From the NCBI GenBank assembly GCA_017630975.1, contig JAGBUF010000147.1, positions 1-11,483 of the forward strand: a DNA stretch of 11,483 bases, written 5' to 3'. Source of the DNA: Paraprevotella sp. Lineage in GTDB: Bacteria; Bacteroidota; Bacteroidia; Bacteroidales; Bacteroidaceae. This document shows, piece by piece, positions 1 to 7,099 of the stretch. The first letter of the stretch is position 1; each line of letters starts with the position of its first letter. The position numbers and the translations under genes are program-made. A model generated the notes under the pieces. That model ran no database searches. It was given only the letters and a program-made list of their open reading frames with translations, and was not told where the DNA came from.

Positions 1-2
1 TA

Positions 3-3000
3 GAGAATGATGAAAGTCGTGGGGTATTACAAACCGCCTATGAAATAAATCTTTTTACAGACCATCAACAAATAGAACAAGTTTGGAGCAGTGGACGAAT
101 TGAGTCCGACCAAAGTATTGACATCACCTATAAAGGACAGGAATTACAACCCCATACCCGCTATTATTGGAATGTCACTGTTTGGGACAATAAAGGAAAT
201 GAAAGTACATCTTCCGAAACAGCATATTTTGAAACCGGGTTGATGGGTAGCGGATGGGAAGGTGCCAAATGGATCAAAGCAACAGACATGACTTCAAATT
301 CCATCGAGAAGGAGAACATTACCCATTACTCCGTCGAGACTGACTTTGAAATTGAGAATCTAGCGGCAGGTGTCATTTTCGCCGCAGCCAACGAACAGAC
401 CTATTTCATGTGGCAAATCAATTTAGAAGCCGGTTATCCACGTTTTCGTCCCCACTCATGGCGCAACGGAACTGCATCCTGTTTAGCTGAATTGGATTTA
501 CGCCCATTCATCGCTGTTGAACGAAACAAGAGTTATCGTTTGCGTATAGAAGTAGAAGGAAAGATTGCGAAGACCTATATCAACAATATACTGGTTGACA
601 CCCGTACCAACCCTTACGGGGAAAATTTCTGTTATGGAAAATTCGGTATCCGAGAGGACAGAGCCCAATTCAATTATAATGACCTAGAAAAAGCATATTT
701 TGACAATTTCACCGTAAAGAATCTTGAGAATGATGAAACGCTCATTACTGAAACTTTTGAGTCATCTGAGAATCCTTTCACGCAAGGAACCATTAACAAT
801 GGTCGTTTATACGTCGTAACAACTTATGCTTGGTACAGTCCTAAGAATACTTGTGCATACGACATTGAACTCGATTTTATCATTGAGCGCGACAATGCAG
901 GAATTATTTTCTCAGCGTACGACAGTAATAACATGCATTTATGGGGTATTAATATCAAAGAAAAATCATATCCTTTTCTTCGTCGTCATATACGAGTAAA
1001 CGGTACATTCAGTTATAGTGATGTGAGTTTGTCCTCATTCTTAACTAAAGAACAATTAAAAAACTCAAAACACCATCTAAAAAGTACTGTTCGTTCTGGA
1101 GTCATACAGACCTACATCGACGATAAACTTGTTGACACCTACAACGACCACTCAGCAAACCTTCACAATGGTTTGTTGGGATTCAGAGCATACCACGATA
1201 CCGGCATACATGAAAAGGCCTATTACGACAATATTCAAATAACCACATTCTCCACCGACACCGAAGAAGGGGGTGCAATTACATTCTCCGAAAATTTTGA
1301 AGGCGCCGGTCATCCTTTCTCTGATGGTACTATCACGGTCAAAGAAGGAAATAAGATGCTAGGTGTCAGTTCAACTTTTGAAGAAAATTGCGTGATGCAG
1401 ACCGGTGGAGAAAAAGGAATTCCTATGTTCCGTAATACCTTCACCACAAAGTCCAATATCAAGACTGCACAATTTTATGCCAGCGCATTGGGCGTGTTTG
1501 ACTTGTTTGTCAATGGTCATCGGGTGGGACAAAAACAGACAGACGGAAGCATCATCTATGATGAGCTGAAACCGGGATGGACCGACTACCGAAAAGAAGT
1601 CAATTATCTGACTTATGACGTAACTGACCTGATTAAAGAAGGTCAAAATGCCATCGGCGCACAAGTGAGCAATGGTTGGTGGAGCGGTGCTATTGCACGT
1701 GGCGTCTACGGGAATCATTCTCCCGGTTTTATCGGACTTCTTCGCATTACATATCATGATGGAGAAGTTGAAAACATTGTAACAGACACCAATTGGCAAT
1801 GTTCATTCTACGGCCCGGTCATCATGGGAGAAATCTATGATGGCGAAACATACGACGCTCGTAGAGAGAGTCAATGGTCTACCGCAGAATATGACGCATC
1901 AGATTGGTGCAAAACAATAGAACATAACGGTTTCAAGGGGGAAATTACAGCCCTATTAGGCGAACCGGTCAGAGTCAGAGAACAATTAAGACGTATACCA
2001 CAATCCATTACCGTATATGATGGAGTAAAGAATACGGGAACAGCATTTGGAATGATAAATATTGTAAGAACCCAAGGTGGCACAGAAACGCTACAGTTAA
2101 AAGCAGGAGAAACGGCAATTTATGATTTGGGGCAAAACATCTCCGGATGGATACGGTTTACCGTCAAAGGAGAAAGCGGAACACGCCTTCGCTTTAAATT
2201 CGGAGAAATGTTGAATGATTTAGGAGATGCCAACCGAGCTGACGACGGTCCCGGTGGCAGTCTTTATACCTATAACCTGCGCAATGCCGGAGCAACATTG
2301 ACCTACACCTTAAAAGGGGCTTCAGAAGGTGAGACATTCCAGCCTTCAAATTCATTCTTCGGATTCCGTTATTGCGAAGTCACCACCACATCGGACGTAG
2401 ACATCACACAACTCACCGGCGAAGTTGTTGGATCTGACATTGAAGAAGTAGGAACATTCAAAACCAGCCATGCTGACGTAAACCAATTGTATAGCAATAT
2501 CCTATGGGGGCAGCGGGGCAATTTCTTAAGTATTCCTACAGACTGTCCGCAGCGTGATGAACGTTTGGGATGGACAGGCGATACTCAAGTCTATGCACGT
2601 ACTGCATGTTACAATGCATATACACGCGCTTTCTACCACAAATGGATGACAGATCTCCGCAATAGCCAACGTGAAGACGGGGCATATCCAGAAATTGCAC
2701 CATTTTGTAATTTCTGGGGCTACGGAACTGCCGGATGGGCAGATGCCGGTATTATTGTGCCATGGACCGTCTATCAGATGTACGGTGACAAAAAAATGCT
2801 GGAAGAGAACTATGAAAGTATGACCAAATACATGAATTGGTTGAGTACACAGAGCTTTGATGGCTACCTATACAATGGTGCCGGTACAGCAACCGGTGAT
2901 TGGTTGTCTTATGAAACTACCGATTCACGTTTTGTATCTGTTTGCTATTATGCTTATGTTGCTCAACTCATGAGTAAAATCGCAAAGGCAATAAGTCATA

Positions 3001-4112
3001 CAGAAGCAGACAAATATTATCTTGATGCTAAAAAATATGAGGAACTATATGACAATATTAAAGCCGAATTCCAAAAACGCTACATTGATCAAGCTGGTTT
3101 CTTGACCATATCCACTCAAGCATCATATCTGATGGCATTAAATTTCGGATTGATGCCTGATGAATCCATTCAAAAAAGCATCAACATGCTGCGCATAAAA
3201 TTAACCAATAATGGATATAAACTCAGTACCGGGTTCTTGGGAACAAGTATCTTAAACCAAACGCTCAGCAAAATTGGGCTGAACGACATGGCTTACCATC
3301 TGCTCTTGCAAAGGGAAAACCCATCATGGCTATACAGTGTAGACCAAGGTGCAACGACCATATGGGAACGATGGGACTCTTACACTAAAGAAGGAGGATT
3401 CAATAAGCACGAATGGAACATGAACTCCTTCAATCATTACGCTTATGGTGTCGTAGCAGAATGGATGTTCCGATATATCGGAGGTATTGAAACCGATGAA
3501 GAGGCACCCGGATTCAAGCATTTCATCTTGCAACCACAGCCCGACACGCGCAAACAATTCCCTGAAGGTCAGGTACGCATCACTTCTGCCAAAGCCACCC
3601 ACCTATCAGGCTATGGATTCATCGGTAGCGAATGGCAATATAAAGAAAACGGTAGAATCCGTTATACCGCAACGGTACCCGCAAATACAAGTGCCACCCT
3701 TTATTTACCTCTTCTAAACGAAACAGATATCGTTTTAGAAAACGGACAGGCTTTAGAGAAGGTGGAAGGGTTGACATTCAAGGGTATTGAGAACCAAAAA
3801 GCAATCATTGAATTACAATCCGGAACATATAACTTTGATGTTGAAGAGGGTGAAGATATTCATGTAGAACAGCCTCACTTACAGACATTCAATGTCTACC
3901 CCAATCCATGCCAAGATGTTCTGCACCTTAAGAGTGACGAGGACATTATCCATACCATTGTAGTAAATAGCGATGGAAAGGTCATACATTCGCAGAATCA
4001 TGGAAACAGCATCAACACCTCATCGTGGCAAACCGGACTATACATTTTGAACATCACCACAAAGGCAAATAAACAAACAACAAAAGTCATTAAAAAACAA
4101 AATACTCTATAA
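3..4112 (+). CDS. GH78 alpha-L-rhamnosidase with two CBM67-like modules and T9SS sorting domain (5' partial)
   Basis: Predicted surface or secreted enzyme that hydrolyses terminal alpha-L-rhamnosyl residues by inversion. The frame is open from the first in-frame codon at 3 (taken as residue 1; 1369 residues visible), so signal peptide and start lie upstream; a TTG at 240 is internal. Domain order: FnIII-like N-domain (about 1-78, with typical TRYYWNVTVWD); two homologous jelly-roll modules (about 90-240 and 245-416), each ending in an F/YDN strand and resembling CBM67; the beta-sandwich Bac_rhamnosid_N domain (from 473); a second beta domain near 700; the (alpha/alpha)6 catalytic barrel (about 815-1160); a C-terminal beta-sandwich; and a type-A T9SS sorting domain (1296-1369, opening FNVYPNP). 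Candidate general acid is E853 in DCPQRDERLGWTGD and general base E1122 in TTIWERWD; their spacing fits the two catalytic glutamates of characterised GH78 enzymes. The gene ends 85 nt before the next start. GH78 assignment is firm; the natural glycan is not known. Confidence 0.95.
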   Translation, partial: ENDESRGVLQTAYEINLFTDHQQIEQVWSSGRIESDQSIDITYKGQELQPHTRYYWNVTVWDNKGNESTSSETAYFETGLMGSGWEGAKWIKATDMTSNSIEKENITHYSVETDFEIENLAAGVIFAAANEQTYFMWQINLEAGYPRFRPHSWRNGTASCLAELDLRPFIAVERNKSYRLRIEVEGKIAKTYINNILVDTRTNPYGENFCYGKFGIREDRAQFNYNDLEKAYFDNFTVKNLENDETLITETFESSENPFTQGTINNGRLYVVTTYAWYSPKNTCAYDIELDFIIERDNAGIIFSAYDSNNMHLWGINIKEKSYPFLRRHIRVNGTFSYSDVSLSSFLTKEQLKNSKHHLKSTVRSGVIQTYIDDKLVDTYNDHSANLHNGLLGFRAYHDTGIHEKAYYDNIQITTFSTDTEEGGAITFSENFEGAGHPFSDGTITVKEGNKMLGVSSTFEENCVMQTGGEKGIPMFRNTFTTKSNIKTAQFYASALGVFDLFVNGHRVGQKQTDGSIIYDELKPGWTDYRKEVNYLTYDVTDLIKEGQNAIGAQVSNGWWSGAIARGVYGNHSPGFIGLLRITYHDGEVENIVTDTNWQCSFYGPVIMGEIYDGETYDARRESQWSTAEYDASDWCKTIEHNGFKGEITALLGEPVRVREQLRRIPQSITVYDGVKNTGTAFGMINIVRTQGGTETLQLKAGETAIYDLGQNISGWIRFTVKGESGTRLRFKFGEMLNDLGDANRADDGPGGSLYTYNLRNAGATLTYTLKGASEGETFQPSNSFFGFRYCEVTTTSDVDITQLTGEVVGSDIEEVGTFKTSHADVNQLYSNILWGQRGNFLSIPTDCPQRDERLGWTGDTQVYARTACYNAYTRAFYHKWMTDLRNSQREDGAYPEIAPFCNFWGYGTAGWADAGIIVPWTVYQMYGDKKMLEENYESMTKYMNWLSTQSFDGYLYNGAGTATGDWLSYETTDSRFVSVCYYAYVAQLMSKIAKAISHTEADKYYLDAKKYEELYDNIKAEFQKRYIDQAGFLTISTQASYLMALNFGLMPDESIQKSINMLRIKLTNNGYKLSTGFLGTSILNQTLSKIGLNDMAYHLLLQRENPSWLYSVDQGATTIWERWDSYTKEGGFNKHEWNMNSFNHYAYGVVAEWMFRYIGGIETDEEAPGFKHFILQPQPDTRKQFPEGQVRITSAKATHLSGYGFIGSEWQYKENGRIRYTATVPANTSATLYLPLLNETDIVLENGQALEKVEGLTFKGIENQKAIIELQSGTYNFDVEEGEDIHVEQPHLQTFNVYPNPCQDVLHLKSDEDIIHTIVVNSDGKVIHSQNHGNSINTSSWQTGLYILNITTKANKQTTKVIKKQNTL
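270..1250 (+). repeat. Tandem CBM67-like jelly-roll modules inside the rhamnosidase
   Basis: Two protein modules of about 150-170 residues align along their length within the GH78 gene. Shared landmarks are an [VI]E[TL]DF strand, AG[VI]IF, a W-x-I-N strand, an R-x-H...NGT segment, I-x-TYI[ND][ND] followed by LVDT, a GxxGxR-type strand, and EKAY[FY]DN at the end. The position, between the FnIII-like N-domain and the Bac_rhamnosid_N domain, is where the rhamnose-binding CBM67 sits in the Streptomyces avermitilis enzyme SaRha78A. Rhamnose or calcium binding is inferred from this position and general resemblance, not from identified ligand residues. The copies are well diverged in DNA, so this is an old duplication. 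Confidence 0.7.
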
Positions 4113-4136
4113 AAAGATGCTTTTACGTCCTTTTTC

Positions 4137-4167
4137 TTGTAATTTTTATAACACAACTGTATTTTTG
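4137..4167 (+). promoter_or_regulatory. Candidate Bacteroidota sigma-ABfr promoter for the first GH-A-like gene
   Basis: The intergenic stretch contains TTG at 4137-4139, a 20-nt spacer, and TATTTTTG at 4160-4167, a full match to the TAnnTTTG -7 box described for Bacteroides. Transcription would begin near 4173, leaving a leader of about 25 nt before the ATG at 4198. This suggests that the downstream gene can be expressed independently of the rhamnosidase gene, although no convincing terminator separates them. Confidence 0.6.
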
Positions 4168-4197
4168 TTGAAAATAAGAACTTATTCAATCCATATT

Positions 4198-6951
4198 ATG
4201 AAAATCAAACTTTTAACTATTGCGCTATCTTTATTTACATTCATCACAAATCTCAGTGCACAAACTTTCAGTTCAAGTAGCAATTTGAAAGTAGAACCAC
4301 TTACTGATAGAGTTGTTCCATTCAAATTGTCAGAAAAAGGTGTTGTGAGAGAAGTAGAATGGGGTACGGACTTGGCATGGATACATGAAGCCAATTTCCG
4401 CCGTTGTGTTTTATTCATGGGCTACGACAATGTAGAAGTGGCACGTGCATCATTCCAACCCACTTATGCGCTGGTGGATGGCGACTTACAGAAACCTCAA
4501 AAGGATTCCGTTGAAATCCGTATTAATCTCTTGAAAAAGTACTTGAAACCGGATGTTAAATTGATGTTGAATTCTGATCACCCACATGTTGACAAATATT
4601 TTGTTGGTAAGGCCACCAATTGGGCAAATCTTATTGACGTGACCACAAAATATTTCCAGGAAGCCGGATTTAATGTTGTGTCTGTAGCTCCATTCAATGA
4701 ACCGGACTACACTGCTACAGGACAAGGAAGCAAAACAGACTTTTATAATATTTGTGTAGAGCTCCGTAAGAACAGTCGATTTGACACCATCCGCATTTGT
4801 GGGGGTAATACTTTGAATTGTGACCAAGCTACGTCATGGTACTCTACTTTAAAGAGTGTCTTGGATGAAGGAAACACTCACCAATTAGCCGGCTCGTTCA
4901 ACAATTTTGCCAATTTCTTTACCACTGTCCGCAAGGACGGCAAGCATGCGACCGACGATGAAATGCACAATGTCATGGAAGCAATGGTAGGAATGGAGTA
5001 TGGTCTGCAAACCGGTATATGGTGGGGAGCTGCAGAGTATGCCAGAGGTGAATTCTGTAAAGCCAGTCATGGTGAACGTTTGGGATATGCAGAACACAGG
5101 GACAATTGGACTGCTGCTTCTGTCTATCGTGCTCCCGACGGAAAAGTACAGGCTTTTGGCGGTACTTCCGAACGTCAAGCAGTAACAACAACCTACAAAT
5201 TTATCTCTAAAGACCGCGACGTGTTCTTTGACGGACATGGACCACAAAGAGAGTATGCCATCAAACTGCAGGGTGGAACAGGTTATCAACAAGGTCAGAC
5301 AAATGCTGAATGTGTAGTAAACATTACATGGGGAGACGATGTCCAACCGGTCATTGACGGTACATATATGTTGGTCAACAAGTTCCAGAAAACAAAGGTA
5401 ATGGATATTGTCAATGGAAAATTACAAATCAATAGTTACAACAAGAGCCTAAAGACACAACAGTGGGAGGTTCACCCTGTTGATCCACTAAGGACCAGCG
5501 ATATCAGTCATTTCGTCATTACCTCAGCCAGCACTCGTCAAGCTTTGGACGTTGCCAATTTCTCTTTGGAAAACGATGCAGAAGTCATGTTATACACCGA
5601 CAACTATAATGTGAACCAGCATTGGTATCTGGAATATGCCGGAGAAGGTTGGTTCTATATCAGAAACCGCCACAGTTCACACTGTTTAGAGTTATATGGA
5701 AACGGTATAGTTCAAGGTATAAAGGATGGCAACGACGGTCAGTTATGGCGATTTGTACCGACAGGTGCACGCCCTAAAATTCGTGATTACGCTGCTCCCA
5801 CAGGATTAACGGCAGAAGTTCGTCCGAGTTCAGTCCTATTAAAATGGAACCCTTGTGATGGCAGCACACCCACCTATACTATTTTACGTTCTGAAACTGC
5901 TGACGGCAATTTTGAAACCATTGGAAGAAATGTCACAGACACTGCTTTTGTAGACAACAAAGTAGAAGCCGGCAAAACATACCATTATGCTGTCAAGATG
6001 GTAGACATGTATTACAATACCACAGAACGTTCTAATATTGCAACAGCGAGTCCTACCGGTGAAAACGCCCTTGTGGCATGGTATGATTTCGAGGAAAACA
6101 TCAAAGACACTACTGAAAACATCAATCATGCTGCAGCACTTGCCACTGCATACGCTGAAGGATATACCGGTAGCTACTCTTTCGACTTAAATGGAAGTAC
6201 TGACTTTGTACAATTACCCACAGAAGTTGCCAACCACAAAAATATCACCATTTCCTCTTGGGTGTACTGGAAAGGTGGAAATGAATGGCAGCGCATATTC
6301 GATTTCGGTAATGGCGAAGATCAATACATGTTCCTTACTGCACGCTCTAACGACAATAATAAAATTCGCTTTGCCATCAAGAATGGAGGAAACGAACAAT
6401 TCCTGAACGGAACCTCTCTGTCTACCAACCGAAATGAATGGGTGCACATTGCCATCACTATGGGCGAAGATAGTGTTGCTCTCTACCAAAACGGTGAATT
6501 AGTCGCTTCAACCAAAGATATTACTATTCGCCCGACAGATTTCAAACCTTTCATGAACTATATCGGTCGCAGTCAATTCAGTGCCGACCCTATGTTCAAG
6601 GGACGAATTGATGACTTCAGAATTTTCAATTACCAATTAAGTCCGAAAGAAATCAAGAGCTTGTTTGAGGACCCCACTTGCATCAACGAAGCTACCCAAA
6701 AGGAGATTGGCATTACCTTTGATGCATTACCCGCCCAACAAGATTTGGTAGTCAACCTCTGTATGGACAAACAAGCAGAAGATGTCATGTTGCAGGTATA
6801 CAATATGCAAGGTCTCCTTGTACGCAACATCAAGACAACTGCCGTCAGCAGCATACACATCAACGTCGCTGATTTACCTTCCGGTCTATACATTCTGAAA
6901 GCAACATCCGGCAAAGAAATCGGAAATAAGAAATTTACGGTTCGCCATTAA
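4198..6951 (+). CDS. Secreted clan GH-A-like glycoside hydrolase with ricin-lectin, FN3, LamG and T9SS domains (copy 1)
   Basis: Predicted extracellular glycosidase of 917 residues; substrate and GH family are not assigned. The ATG at 4198 is chosen because it opens directly into a signal peptide (MKIKLLTIALSLFTFITNL, cut before QTF) and lies just after a promoter; an in-frame ATG at 4117 would overlap that promoter. Domains: (beta/alpha)8-like catalytic region (about 23-385) with VAPFNEPD, where E168 fits the clan GH-A acid/base at the end of strand 4, and E261 (or E255) in a DDEMHNVMEAM stretch as candidate nucleophile; ricin-type beta-trefoil (386-521) with three QxW motifs ending at W423, W476 and W517; FN3 (532-618); LamG-like jelly roll (622-823); T9SS type-A sorting domain (about 840-917, with PSGLYILKATS). 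The next gene is its paralogue. GH30, GH5 or GH39-like ancestry is possible, but no family signature is clear by eye. The leader has no Shine-Dalgarno motif, as is normal for the phylum. Confidence 0.85.
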   Translation: MKIKLLTIALSLFTFITNLSAQTFSSSSNLKVEPLTDRVVPFKLSEKGVVREVEWGTDLAWIHEANFRRCVLFMGYDNVEVARASFQPTYALVDGDLQKPQKDSVEIRINLLKKYLKPDVKLMLNSDHPHVDKYFVGKATNWANLIDVTTKYFQEAGFNVVSVAPFNEPDYTATGQGSKTDFYNICVELRKNSRFDTIRICGGNTLNCDQATSWYSTLKSVLDEGNTHQLAGSFNNFANFFTTVRKDGKHATDDEMHNVMEAMVGMEYGLQTGIWWGAAEYARGEFCKASHGERLGYAEHRDNWTAASVYRAPDGKVQAFGGTSERQAVTTTYKFISKDRDVFFDGHGPQREYAIKLQGGTGYQQGQTNAECVVNITWGDDVQPVIDGTYMLVNKFQKTKVMDIVNGKLQINSYNKSLKTQQWEVHPVDPLRTSDISHFVITSASTRQALDVANFSLENDAEVMLYTDNYNVNQHWYLEYAGEGWFYIRNRHSSHCLELYGNGIVQGIKDGNDGQLWRFVPTGARPKIRDYAAPTGLTAEVRPSSVLLKWNPCDGSTPTYTILRSETADGNFETIGRNVTDTAFVDNKVEAGKTYHYAVKMVDMYYNTTERSNIATASPTGENALVAWYDFEENIKDTTENINHAAALATAYAEGYTGSYSFDLNGSTDFVQLPTEVANHKNITISSWVYWKGGNEWQRIFDFGNGEDQYMFLTARSNDNNKIRFAIKNGGNEQFLNGTSLSTNRNEWVHIAITMGEDSVALYQNGELVASTKDITIRPTDFKPFMNYIGRSQFSADPMFKGRIDDFRIFNYQLSPKEIKSLFEDPTCINEATQKEIGITFDALPAQQDLVVNLCMDKQAEDVMLQVYNMQGLLVRNIKTTAVSSIHINVADLPSGLYILKATSGKEIGNKKFTVRH

Positions 6952-6955
6952 TAAA

Positions 6956-7010
6956 CAACAAACTCAGCCCCTTTTTCTCTGTTGAATGAAAAAGGGGCTG
7001 AGTTTTGTTG
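6956..7010. terminator. Strong, potentially bidirectional hairpin terminator
   Basis: A perfect 14-bp stem (CTCAGCCCCTTTTT at 6963-6976 paired with AAAAAGGGGCTGAG at 6989-7002) encloses a 12-nt loop and is followed by TTTTGTTG. Flanking CAACAAA (6956-6962) extends the pairing with one bulged T. It lies 11 nt after the stop of copy 1, so it should end transcription there. T-rich sequence also follows the hairpin on the minus strand, but no minus-strand gene is nearby. Confidence 0.9.
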
Positions 7011-7037
7011 TACCAGAATATATTGTCACCTAATTTG

Positions 7038-7068
7038 TTTGAATAAAACAAAAGATTTCTTTCCTTTG
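7038..7068 (+). promoter_or_regulatory. Candidate Bacteroidota sigma-ABfr promoter for the second GH-A-like gene and phosphatase
   Basis: TTTG at 7038-7041, a 19-nt spacer and TTCCTTTG at 7061-7068 match the TTTG / TAnnTTTG pattern with one mismatch (A to T in the second base of the -7 box). The predicted start of transcription is near 7074, giving a leader of about 25 nt before the ATG at 7100, the same geometry as the promoter of the first copy. It follows directly after a strong terminator, so a new promoter is needed here. Confidence 0.55.
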
Positions 7069-7099
7069 TATATGCAAAAACTTTAAACACCAAACTTCT

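Noticed and set aside
240..242. TTG as a possible start of the rhamnosidase
   Set aside because: The same frame is open back to position 3 and encodes a good FnIII-like N-domain (WSSGRI...TRYYWNVTVWD) directly joined to the rest, so the gene is truncated by the window edge, not started here.
1371..1799. 142-codon antisense reading frame inside the rhamnosidase
   Set aside because: No promoter, domain or leader; it is a shadow of the Bac_rhamnosid_N coding region.
4112..4124. AAAAG-ATG-CTTTT as a terminator after the rhamnosidase gene
   Set aside because: Only a 5-bp A/T-rich stem with a 3-nt loop overlapping the stop codon; too weak to call.
4117..4197. In-frame ATG at 4117 as start of hydrolase copy 1
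   Set aside because: It would add 27 residues before a perfectly normal signal peptide and would overlap the promoter boxes; the paralogue has no counterpart of this extension.
4885..5346. 153-codon antisense reading frame inside hydrolase copy 1
   Set aside because: It overlies the most conserved part of the catalytic domain, has no recognisable domain, and long antisense frames are expected opposite constrained coding DNA.
7031..7037. TAATTTG as the -7 box of the second promoter
   Set aside because: It lies about 63 nt before the start, lacks one base of the motif, and no TTTG is found at the right distance upstream; the boxes at 7038-7068 fit better.
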